From Acanthosepion esculentum (lineage: Eukaryota; Mollusca; Cephalopoda; Sepiida; Sepiidae): a stretch of DNA of 64,000 bases. The stretch is taken from NCBI GenBank assembly GCA_964036315.1, contig OZ038485.1, positions 77,658,460 through 77,722,459 on the forward strand, in the 5' to 3' direction. The notes beneath the pieces are model-generated. The model made no database searches. It saw nothing but the letters and a program-made list of their open reading frames with translations, and was not told where the DNA came from. This document shows positions 12,401 through 25,794 of the stretch, piece by piece (position 1 is the first letter of the stretch; every line of letters begins with the position of its first letter). The position numbers were made by a program, and so were the translations under genes.

Positions 12401-15400
12401 CTCATCTCTCTCTCTCTCTCTCTTCACTTTCTTTTTAAACCTCACTCTCTTCTTAGTCTGTTCACTAGTATACACTAAAGCACCAACTAGCATACTGTCC
12501 ACTTATCTCTTGTAACCTGTGTATTTAAAACTTGTCTTACTTCCTTGTCAGAAACACTCCTGCCAACAATCACCTTTATTAATTTTATGAACACTGTAAA
12601 TGTAATTTAGTAAAGTACTGAATTAAAAATTCAGTGCATCACTAAATTGCATTGGAATTACAATAAATTGCATGCAAATTCATTTGCATTATCATTTTTG
12701 TATGGATGCATTTAAATTGATAGGGTATAATAATTTAATTTTTTTTAACTTGCTTTTGTCCACAGTTTCCCCCTCCTTTATTTACTTTGATTTTGCCTTA
12801 AAAGAAACTTGTATTAAGTTATTGGCTGGAGTCTGTAAATAAATGTATGCATTTGAATTAAGTGATACTTTTCTTTCTTTACTGCATTTTGGATTATATA
12901 AAACTATTATATTTTAGTAAACATATCTCATGAAAATGTATTTAATTTCTTTGTGCATGTATTTGTCAAAATTAATTGAATTGTTTTGTATTTCTCATCA
13001 ATTATAAATGGCATGTGGGTCCTGGTCATTGATGTATATATCTACATGACAGTACATGCATGAATGTGTACCTACATGACTATGTATACATGCATGTGTA
13101 TACTAATATAAATGCATTTACTGATTTCTTAGATTCAATTTCTGTCTCATATTCTGTCTAGGAATAATCATAGTGTTCTTTGCAGAAAAATATATTGAAA
13201 TATATTTTGTTTTTATATTGTATTGTATCAATCATTTTATATCAAAATTATTGCTACTAATTTACTACATTCTTGAGAATGTGAAATCTTGTTTAAGATG
13301 ATTTTGATATAAACTGAAACATTTAATTGGAAATTATACATTGCTGTTCAAATTTTATTACAGTTGAAAGATTTATGCAATGAACAGTGAGCTTTACATG
13401 ATCAAATAAACTTCACCAAAGTTCAGTATCTATCTTATGCTGTACAATTATTTTATAATAAACTAAATGCAGTTCTTTTGAAGTTGGTTGGCTTCTAATA
13501 AGGTTAAAGCTTTATTAAACAAGATTTAAAATAAATTCTTTAATTATCATTTACACTGTTTACATTCAGACTATTATTGTTGTAGTTATCACAACGTTTC
13601 GGCTGTTATACCATCCAACCTTCATCAGGTGTATATTGATCTGAGTAGCCTACAGGGAATTCTGAACCCTTTAGTCTATCCATATAGATTAAATAAAGGC
13701 TTCAGAATTCCCTGTAGGCTACTCAGATCAATATACACCTGATGAAGGCCAGAGGGCACAACAACCAAAATATGTTTATAACAACAAAGATGAGGACAAT
13801 AGTCCACATGTAAATAATAACTCATCCCAGAAATGTTCTAATATTCATTATTTTTAAAGTACCTTTTGTTCCATAAAATTGCATTATTTTAGAATAACTT
13901 CACCAACCTCTGCATCTATTTATATTTCCACAATGCATAAAGTTTTTTCTTTGTGTAATATGGTTCTGCATTATTTGGTTTAAATAATTTCTCTCTGAAT
14001 TATATTTCACTCACCACAAAATGACCCATTAAATGATTCCCTGAGAATTTATCTTTATAAATGACTCACCTGTTTCACAAAAGATTGTTTACATTATAAA
14101 GAATCAGAAATGTAGTTTCATTCTTGATGCTCAAGTCACGCATATGCTGCTTCCAATACATATATTTGTGTAATTAGTATTATATTATGTAATTGTTTCC
14201 CTAGTTCTCACTAACACTCACAATATTTCCAGTATAATAGAACATACACTACGATACAAAAATCTGTTGTTTCTTTGGTTAAATTTTAAACAAATTTCAG
14301 TTATTATTTAAAACAAAACTATCATACATTGTATTGATACAGTGTTTATTACATGTTTGGTATTATTTTATTAAAAATCAAATTGATCGGAACTGATTAT
14401 AGCTCAAACAGAATTCACCAGAAATATTTTGACTTATTCAAATTTGATTGTTATATAACCTGTGAGCTTGAAATTCTTCAGTATAAATACTGCAACTCTC
14501 ATATAAAGATCATTTTTTTTTCCAAAGAAAACTCCTCCAAAACTCATCTTATACTCCCCCATGGTTGGTTTATTGTTACTAGGCTCATCTTCATTTTCTA
14601 TGTGCCGTGTCCTTTCGGGATGTGGATGATCATGGTTCTCTACAATGTCCTCTTCCTTGTAGCTCTTAGCAATGTTTAGTTTTTTACAATCTCTCCTTAT
14701 CCCTGTTCTGCCAACCATTTATACAAACTCATTAGGTAGGTTATTCTCTATTTTCCTCTATCCCTCTTGTTTCAACATGTCCTGTTAGTGTTAAATTTTC
14801 CAAGCCCACTTTCCTCATTATGTGCCCTAGAAATTTCAATTGTCGCTTTCTGATTCTAAATATGTGTCCTTTTTGTTTTCATTTTTGTTGCTTGCATATG
14901 CAGTTTGTGGTATTCTCAGCATCTTTCTGTAGAACCACATTTCTGTTGCTTCAAGTCTCTTCATCTCTGAAGAGATTGTCCAGTATTTACTGCCATTACA
15001 TTACAGGACTGATATGACACAACAATCCAGTACTCTTTTCTTTGTTTCAAATTAAACTTTCCTGGAAGGCATTTTGTACTATTCCAATGCACCTTTAGAT
15101 TTTAATGTCCCATATTCTGTCCTTCATTAAAACACTTCCTAGATATTTAAATTTTTGTACTTGCTTGATTTTGGTCTCTCCAATTCATGGTTTGCCTCTT
15201 AGGTTGTTCCTTTTGCTGACCTCCATACATTCTGTTTTCTTACAATTGATGCTTACTCCTTTTTCTTCTTGCTTTCCTTTACTACCTTCTGTAGGAGTGC
15301 CTGTAGTTTATTTTCTGTGTCTGATGTGTATCTTATATTCTTAACACTATGGCCACTGATAATGAATCCTGGTAAGACTTCTAATATTCTTGGGAATGAG

Positions 15401-18400
15401 TCTAGTGAGAAGATGTATCCTTGTCTTATGTCCCTTTATATTTTTATGTATAACACTGCCATCTGACACACTTGTCTCTTAAATGGATGAGAACCAGTGT
15501 ATTCAATGTGTGCGTGTAAATGATTACAAATTATTTTAAAATATTAAAACTGATATATAAATATGGATGAATCATTAGTTGAATAGTATTAGTTCCTCCC
15601 CCACCAAAATATTATCAAATTATAATTATATATGCTAGGAAATGCAGTAATTACATTTTCTTTTTCTCCCAATAGTTCCTTTCTATTTACCAACCTCCCC
15701 ACAAGACAAGATGTGGCACAAGACCAGTTTTTTATGTGAGGCGTTCCCTAGACCCTGTATATGCAGGGTCGGGTTTGTCTACCTCCCCAAATGAAACTCT
15801 ACCCTTTGACATAGCCTCATCTGGGTTCCTTTTCACCTGGAGGCAGAGAGTTCAACTAGAGAGGAAGAGCATGCCACCCCCTTGTCCTCCCAATAGTTCC
15901 TTTGTCAGAGCTTTAATAGAATTCTGCCTATAAAACTATCAACAAGAAGTTATAAGAATGATTTCTGATGTTATATCATAATTAAATTGTTAAAATATTT
16001 GTTTTGATTCAGATCTTTAACTGATTAGAATTATTGTTTCAGGAGATATTAAAAAATGAAAGTAAAAAAATAAAGAGAGACTGCATAATTCTAGATTTTG
16101 TATGTAACAGAAAAGTTTAAATATTGTAAAATAGATTAAAATATTCCCCACTTAATTCTGAGGTTAATTTGGGTTTTTATTTTGTTACTGTTAATATAAT
16201 CAATCTGTAGTTCTGAATAGATGACACCACAATATTTTGAAGCCATAACTACTTATAAAGTATTTAATTAGTTAAGTATTTTTTGCAATTACAAATGTTA
16301 CCCTTCCAATATTCCCCCCCCCCCCCCGAAATCATGGAAAATCACAGATATTACAGAAATTCATTTTTGTTTTCTCTTGGTACTGAAAGTTTAAAAAAGG
16401 ATAAAGACTAAATCTTTCAAAATACTATCTCGGTTGACTACTATATAAAATGGAGGTAATCTGAAATTAAAATGGGTTACACCAACATTAAATGGAATAA
16501 ATTCCTTTAACAATAGATCTGTAAATTAAAACCAGAAAGATTTTACAAAACAAAAATTGTAGCAGAGTGCCAATTCATCTGTTTTATTGAAAATAAACTT
16601 TTGTATAAAACTAGCTGTTACAGTAACATTTGATATCATTTGTAGTGCTTATGAAAAAAATCTGTCAAATATTTTAATTCACTCAGGTGATTACTTATAT
16701 AGTCAAAGCAAATACTGTCAGTATGAAGGGAAAAAATATAACAATAATAATAACAACCATTATTATAACTGAATTTAATATGTAAGTAAAGCTGTATAAA
16801 ACTTCATAATAATTTGATATTATTGGTGAGTCATTTTTTATGCATAATATCCAGAAGAATTAAAATTCAGAAAAGAAAATGAATGGCACTAAATAATTGA
16901 AAATCACCATAGTACACAACAATACTTATTCTTAGAATTGCCTTGCTATGGTAACATTAATTTTCAAAAAGTATTACTTGATGGCTAACCAATGACTTAT
17001 ACAATTTCTTTTATCTAAAATCTGTCTTTGCATTTTTTTACTATTAACTCTGTATATTGTAATTAAGAGTCAAGAAGAAAAGGATGCACAAATGTCTTTT
17101 TGGATTCTATTATTTGACAACCTTTTGTTTAATTGAAAATAAGACTTGATAAAATGAAAAAAACATTTTTTTTCACTTTATTCACTATTCAACAACATTT
17201 GATGATATTCATTTCATACGAATTATATTCTTTAAATGCCATGTTCCTCTTCTTTGATATATGTGGGAGAGATAGTGGAGTGTTTTCCTATTGCTTTCTC
17301 CATATATTTATTCAGCTTGAGGAGTGTTTTCTTGTGGTGCTTTTGTCAATATGTGTTCAATAGATATAAAGAATAAATAACATTAATATGTTCAGCAGAA
17401 GAGAGATTTAAAATAACACCAATTTGATAGATCCATTCTGGAATGTGATTAAGTGGATTGCATTAAGTGTGATAGATTTACTTCAAATATCTTATGACCA
17501 AAGTTTGTGTTCTAATTTTAATTTCTTTCTATTGTTCTTTGCATTCTGTGCCTAGTATTAATTTATGTCTCACCTTACTTGATATAATCTTTTATGCATG
17601 CAGTTTTATGCTGATATGTTGGATGTAAAGATGTCCAATAGAAGGACAACATTAGATTTAACCCTCACTATATCACTGTCCTGTCTCATAACAGGACATC
17701 TGAACTATATTGCTATTATTCTATCAAGCAAGCAACTTATTTCACTGAGTATATCTATTCCCTTTGAATGGGTGTGTGGCTCAGTGGTTAGAATGTTAGC
17801 ATTCCAATGATGAGGCCCAAAATCAAGTCTCACCATGGGCAATTTGTCAAGGAGGTGAGACAATCATAGTATGTGTCACTATTGGGAAGTGCCCTTCAAA
17901 CCATACTTTGGGTTGACCCAAGCCTTGTGAGTGAATTTGGATAGACAAAACAGTTCAGAAATTATCAATGGTTGTGGTAGCACAAAGTCACAAGTCATTG
18001 CGACTGAGGGTTTGTGTCACTCTGGGTTTGTGCAATTACTGATCATATAAGATTGTGCTCTCTCCCAAGGCCTCTAACTAAGGTTTGCTCAGTAGAGTTA
18101 TAGTATAAACCACAAGATAGTTCTGTGGGAGCTGAAGAAAAACAAATGTGCCTGAGCTGGAATCTGCAATAGGATTAGCTAGCTGCCCTACCAGATGGGC
18201 ATTCTTGGAAACAAGCAGCCAGACATTATTTATTCACTTTGACACTTTACATAGTCTCTGATATTTTGACTTTACTTTATAATATAAACCTCAGCTATTT
18301 AAAATGGAATTTCTATTATTTGAAGGGATTATTATTTTTATATATATTTATTTTCTTATAAGTGTCAATATTATTGTTATTAGTCCTTACTTTCTGTTTT

Positions 18401-19473
18401 TTTTGTTTGTTTTTTTTTTGTTGCAGACAGTTACACTTGTAAAATCGGCTATAGCTACAAAGTAGAAATACATGTAAATATATGTAGTTTGCTCCTATAC
18501 TCATTAAAAAATAGCAGTTTTTATTCCTGTATTGATTTTTTGGGGAAAAGCAAGATGTTAAAATATTCTTTTGACTGTTTAACAAAAAATGTTATAAAAA
18601 TGCTGTTTTATCTTATTCTCTTAATTTTATTATCAATTCACATTTTATGTCTATAATAATTTTGTTTATATTATTAACACCTTCACTGCTGCATTGTTAT
18701 AGCATTGTTGCCTGGCTGTACTGGCCCATTTCTGAGAAAATTACTTTTTCTTGGAAATAAATTACTCTAAAGATACTTTTGGCGATTTCTCATGGGCACT
18801 GCCATTTTAGTTTTGATCAGATATTCTGCAATACAAATCCTTCCCAATAAACAATAAAATAAAGATATGTCACCAAAGTATTTTGCTACACTAGTTTGGA
18901 AATAGCACTAAGTGCAACTTCGTTTATAATACAAATGCTAAGTGCCAGCATTTCACTGTCAAGGACAGTTATATGTCAGCAGCAGGTAACATAAGTTTTG
19001 TAAAACATATATATCAACTGCAATAGAAGTGTTAAAAATATATTTTTTGCTTTTACAGAAATTAAATTTCTCTTATTTTTCTTTCTCTCATCTATAGAGG
19101 TATGAGGGTTTTCTGAAATGTTCTCACCCTGACCAAAAGGAGATTAAAAAAATCTGATGTTTGATTAGATTTTGGGAATTGGGTCTGGCCAAGAACCTTT
19201 CAGAACATCCTTGTATATGTTGATGTGCAATATGTCATAAATATTTTCTTTTTCTCAAATCAATACAGAGGTTGTCATTGATTTCTTCAGTTTATAGCTT
19301 TATATTCTTTTGATTTGCTTTGAACAAGAAGCTTCCATCAAATTGATCAAGAAGCCTTCCTTTCAATCCAAGATACATGATTCCTCATCTCTTTCCTGAA
19401 AATCACCTGTTGTTACATTTTACAGATCAATATTCTTTCTCTGATGACATCTTGTTTTACATTTGCAACCATC

Positions 19474-19507
<34 letters not shown>

Positions 19508-22500
19508 AGACTTGGATATTGGCAAAAAAATTTCTTTTATACAATATTAGTCTGCTTCTGATTATTTTCTCTTTATTTCATTCAGCTGATTGATTTACTG
19601 ATTATTATTGATTTATTTCTCTGACTCTGCCAATTTCTTTGGTTTGAATGTTTTGAATACATATAACTTGAATAGACATTTAATGCAAACTTAGTTAAAC
19701 TACTTTTAGATTTACATTTCATAAATCTTCAGGAAGCAACAAATTGTAATTTCTTTTTCAGTTATCTTTTAATAAACAATTTCATGGTTTTCTCATATTT
19801 CAATAAAATATTTTTTGTCTTTCTCATGTATTTTTTCATATGATTAGTGTAATAATTAAAATTCTTTGCTAGCAGCATATTGATGAAAACCTGTTATTTG
19901 CTTTGTACATAAGTTTGAGGGTTTTTTCTAAGCTAATTACCAATTTATATCAGAGCTTGGCTGATAAATACAAGAACAGAGAGAATTGATTTTTTTCCTT
20001 CATGCTGTTTAATTATAGTGCAACCAGATAGTAAAACATGTCCCATCTTTTAACAATCCACTTGTAATGACTTGAAATAAACAAGCCTAGCTCAACTGTA
20101 ACCAAATAAAACAGCTCTTTTCCCCTTTTAATCATTCTGATATTCTATGTATAACAGAGGTAACTTGACATTCTGTCAACAGCCAGTTCCATTTCAAGTT
20201 GTTTTGCAGCTTGGCAAGTTCAATATTCTTTTGTCAAGTGATCCAAGCCATCAGAAATCAATAATGGCAAAATTAGATGCCATCTATACATCAGTCTCTT
20301 CTTCCTTCTCTATTTAAAATAGTGCATTGGTTAGCTCCAGGCTCAATGCTATGAAAGAATTTCCTTGTTTTCAGATATTTAGAAAACAGACTAAATAATG
20401 GCCAATGAGAATACAGCCACAATATTTTTAAGTACTTTGGAAAGTGTCTGAAATTTAAAATGTATATTTATCATTTATTCATATTTTGATATTTATTTGG
20501 TAATTATACATTTCTTTAAAGTGAAACTTTGAAATAACTTGAAATAGGTTTACTTTATTTTTATTCAAAATTTTTCAGAACTTAGATTCAAAAGTGCCAT
20601 AAAATTTTTCAGTTGGCTGATAATACAGATTAGTTGAGCTTGATTAAAATCAAGTAAAATATATGAAAAAAGCAGCAAACTAAATTCCTTTATATAGAAT
20701 TAAAGATTTTGGTCATAAATAAACTCCCCTTTCAGCCCTTCTTTTAGTTTTAATTCAACACTTCACTCTTTATATGACCCCAACTTATGATCATAAGGTT
20801 AATATTAAAGTTGATTCCAGAGATATACCCTTTAGAGATATAATTCCCACCCTCCCCTTACCACCAACATGGGCTTTTTATGTAGCTAAGGCGTCATTTT
20901 GAGTAGGATCGGTATCTTTTCCCTAACTGCTATCTAAACTAATTTCTATATCCCTAATTCTGAGACAAGTTCAGTCCAGGGTTGAAGAAGATTGGCACAA
21001 GGTTGCACCAGCTGAAATAGGCTATACCCACATGAGGTAATTTTGGATATTTTGCTGTATAATATATATGTTCTGTTATAACAAATACATTGAGCTCTCT
21101 TTTTGGATCAGTTTTAATATTTGATATTACTAGGATCCATCTGGATTATATACCAATGGCTCTATTACTTGTACTATATATATATATATATATATAAATA
21201 AAAGGCAGGATGTGTGTGTGTTTGTGTGTGTGTGTAACGAATGCACGGACGCAATTTTTGAGGGATTTGCACCAAAATTTACGTGCACATGCTCCAAGTT
21301 AGCAGGAAGGCCAAGACTGACTTTGCATTTCTCAACTCCCATCGATAGTAGAAATAATCAATATTTTCATGCTTCTACGGCAGTTTTCATGTAGTTTGCA
21401 GCCATTTTCTACTGGCCAGAGTGAGAGCCTATAGCTGGCTGCCACGAATAGGCAGGAAGATTCTATTGGCCAGCGTGAGAGCCAACAGCTGACTGACACG
21501 AATGTTAACTAGCATGCAAAAGAAATCGCTAACTGCATTCGTCACAAGTGGGAAAAATTTAAATCTACATGGCACTTTACTCCAATTGGCTCATTCGCTT
21601 GCTTAAACTCAATGTTGATTCTGATTCCACACAACTGGGTTGGGTGTGAAAAAGTATTTGTTGTTAACATTCTTTTTTTTCATTCGTTTTTTCCAGTTAC
21701 AAGTCCATTTTTAAAGCTGATCACTTTGTGTTCATTTTGTTTAGTTCTTTTTTCGTAACAGTATGTTTAGTATAGATCTTAGAAAAAATTCACATTGTGA
21801 GATAGGCAAAAATATTTTAAGTCAAATGATAGTGATTGCTGTATGAGTCGTACGATTTTTGAATCAAGCACGGGCAACGCTGCTAGTATATATATAAATC
21901 TAAAAGTGAATATACCCTCATCAATAGAGAAAAGAATCAGCATGAACTCCGCAAATGAAGAAATCTTCCAGCAACACAGTAAGTTTTACAATACAGCTCT
22001 AAAAAAAATAGTGGATCAATTATAGAAACAATAGTACTAACCAGAAGAAACACAGGAAAAGAAAATTCATTTGATATACCTCTTCATTCAACCAAATGGT
22101 TAGTATTAAGCTAGGACAAAAATTCCTAGCTATAATTGAAAAACACTTTCCTACTAATAGCAGACTTAGCAAAATAAAAACATCTTAAAATTAAGCTACA
22201 GCTGCACTGAAAACCTAGAAAGAATCATTAAAAAAAATAATAAAATCCTGGAAAAACACACATGCCAAAATACTGTTAATAAAAACCCTAAACTGAAATT
22301 AGACAAAAATAATGAAAAATTATGTGATTGTAGAAACCCTGAAGACTGCCCATTGGAAAATAAATGCCGCATAGAATCTGTGGTATAGAAATGCACAATC
22401 TCATCCATAGAGTCCTAACATTGAAATGATATATATAGGATCCACGAAGATTGAATTTAAAATTAGGTGGAGACAACACAAAAGCTCCTTCAATAATATT

Positions 22501-23352
22501 AGAAATAGAAATGAAATCCCTATCCAAATATTTTTGGCATTTAAAAGAAACATAATAAATAGAACAAGAACTTGTAAAACCTGGGATGACCCATACTCTT
22601 TATGCCTACATGAAAAACTACACATTATTAAGTTTCGAAAAAACAAAAATTTATTAAACCATAGACATGTTTTTTGCCGACATCAACAAATTTTCGCATT
22701 AAATAATTAGCTTAAAAATTTCATAGTCTATAAACAATTTCAATTAAAGCAAAAGGTTTAAAAGTTCAACCCAATCATAAGATAAAAACCCCTTTATGAA
22801 GTCATCAAAAAACAAATTGTAGTTCAATACAACGTATTTATATACAAACAACCCTTTTAGAAAAAAATTTTAAGATATGCAAATACAAATTTAACGGTGT
22901 GACAATAATGCCAACAACTCTGTCGTCAAAACAGACCAGACGATATGCGGCAAACTGATGTCATCATTCGCTTGAAAATAGACACCCGACCCTAACTTGA
23001 CTTAACCTCTTTCCGAAAGTAACTATGTTGATACAATATGTTTAACCCTTATGCTCCTTATTAAAATAATTGGTTTTGCAGTTTCCATGTAATTAATATT
23101 ATGAATATATATTCTTATAAAGCTCCATAAATTTCAAGATTAGTTATTCCAAAATTCACTTGATGATGAAACAGAGCTGATTTTTTAGCTTCTGTTCTTG
23201 AAACATGTAGCAATGGAATCATATTTTTAAAAAATAATTATAATTCAGGCTCTACTTATGTATTGAGCATTGTTTTTTAAAAATAAAAACAAAAATACTA
23301 AAGAACTTCGGATTATTAACCTAACGGTTCTTTCCTATTTTCTATATATTTG

Positions 23353-23384
<32 letters not shown>

Positions 23385-25756
23385 AATATCACACACAAAG
23401 TGCTGAAAAGTTCTTATAGCCCAATCCATTTCCCCAAATCTGAGCAAACAATGGATTTTTTATATCTAATTCCTTTCTTGAGTGGGCCAAGAACATTTTC
23501 ATCACTATATCTCTCATATATATATTTAAATTAAAAACATTAGTTCCATTTCATCAAATTTTGGAGTAATTTATTTTTAAATTTACTGAGTTTTAAAACT
23601 CAGTAAATTTAAAAATAAGTTACTCCAAAATTTGCTGAAAAAATTCATATTTCACGGTTTCCAAGGATACAGAGAAATCCACTCATCCAGACAAGGGGTG
23701 GTAGCATGTTCATTTTCATTAACTTTTGTTGTATCAGTTATTAGTTACGTTTGAAAAAGGGGTTACATTTAGGGATGGGTAGGGATGTATTTTTCAACGA
23801 ATTCTGACATCCACTAAATGTATGTCGTCTGTTTTTTTTTTGTTTTTTTTATTTTATTGTTAATGGCAAAAAATTCTTAAGGCATTTTTTCTATTTGTAT
23901 ACTTAAAGATTTTTGGGGGATGTTTAGGTTAGAATACATTTTATTTAACTACAATTTTAAAAAATTTTCACTTTTAATTTTTAATAGACTATATATCTTT
24001 TTAAAAACACGTAAATGTATTAGAATTACTTACAGTATGTAAAATTATGTTTTCATATCAAGTATAAGTATGTATATTACCAGGTCACATTTTTTTTTAA
24101 AAATTTTATATATAAATATTATTTAAGTAAAATTTATGATAATGACGGCAAGAAATAGCTAATTTATTTCTCTGATTCAGTAAACTTTTATTTTTATAAA
24201 CTTAGTAATATATAGTTTCTCATGTATGTACAAAGGACATAGGTCATTTAATGGCCTATATATTCTAGCTTTTCATATTAATTTCATTTCACTGTAGGTG
24301 TTTTATTGGATTCTTTTAAGTACTTGAATTACTTTGAGAGAGGTGTTAAGATTAGAATACCTTTTATTTAATTACAATTTTAAAAGATGTTTATGTTAGA
24401 ATTCGTTTTACTTAACTACAATTTTAAAAAACAATTTTAAAATATTTTCACTGTTAATTTTAATAGACTATATTTTTTTATAAAACAAGTAAATGTAATA
24501 GAATTACTTACAGTATATAAAATTATTTTTTCACATCAAATATAAGTATGTATATTAAGGTCGCACTTTTTAATTTTATTTTTAAATATTATTTAAGGAA
24601 AATTTTTGACAATGACGGCACTAAATAGCTATTTCATTTCTCTGATTGAGTAAATTTTTATTTTTTATAAACTTAGTAATATATAGTTTCTCATGTATGC
24701 ACAAAAGACATGGGTCATTTAATGACCTACATATTCTAGCTTTTCTTATTAACTTCCATTTTACTGTAGGTGTTTTATTGGATTCTTTTAGGTGCCAGAA
24801 AAACAATGAGAGAGATGTTTGATTTTTATATTTATTTATCCTAAACGGACTTTGATGTTGGTTGAATCTTTTTTTTGAACTCATTGCTTGTGCAACCTAT
24901 ATATATTTTTAGGTTTTCAGGATTTTCAATAGTAGATATATTGCATTGGTATACTAATGATTCCATGCGACATTTATTTTGTAGAGGACAGTTATGAGGG
25001 TTTCTACAGTTACATAATTTTTGTTTATCCTGATCAGTTTTTATTTTTATTTTTCCATTGTCTAAAATTTTTTTGTTCTGCTATAAGTGTTTATTTAAGA
25101 TATTAGCATTATGTTTCTTAATAATTTTTCTAAGTTTTCAATACAGCTGTAACTTAATTTTAGTGTATTTTTATTGAAAATAGTACTTAGTTTACTTTCA
25201 CTGGGAAAATGCTTGGCTTAATGCGAGGAATTTTTGTCCTAATTTGTTCTTTACCATTTGGTTGTATGGGGGTGTATACCAAATTATTTTTCTACTTCTG
25301 TTTTTTCTATGCTTTGCATTTTCATTTTTAATATAAGTTAGTTTTGGGTTTTTGTAGCCACTATCTTTTAGAGCTTTATTATAGAAATTAATATGTTCAT
25401 CGAAAATATTGTCATTTGCTGAATTTGTTCTTATTCTTTTTTGGATGGATAAAGGTACATGCTTAATTATAGATGGGGTGATTTGATTTAGGGTGTATAT
25501 ATAAAGGATTGGTATTGGGTTTTTTATAAGGTGTGTATATATTTTTCTTTAAATCTAATGTTATATCAAGGAAGTTAACTTTTTTTAATTTAAATTAAAT
25601 TCTTTATATAATACCTTTCTAATTTTATCTATTTTGAAGTTAGTAGAGTTTCTAATAACCATAAGACCATCGTCTCTGTATAAACCAATGTCAGTTATCA
25701 CGGTGCGCCGTAATATTAATGTGATATTAATATAACTGATTCAGTTATATTAATAT

Positions 25757-25794
<38 letters not shown>

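Noticed and set aside
11825..12502. Several overlapping frames on both strands
   Set aside because: They come from a T/C-rich low-complexity stretch and a TC repeat. No conserved motif or splice context.
17768..17840. Possible tRNA gene
   Set aside because: A and B boxes are present, but the acceptor stem and cloverleaf are not, and the sequence continues into a dispersed SINE body shared with 41.2 kb.
22426..22710. Host GIY-YIG nuclease gene (SLX1-like)
   Set aside because: The preceding Cys motif and linker, the stops and the second copy with an RT motif show it is a Penelope-like remnant.
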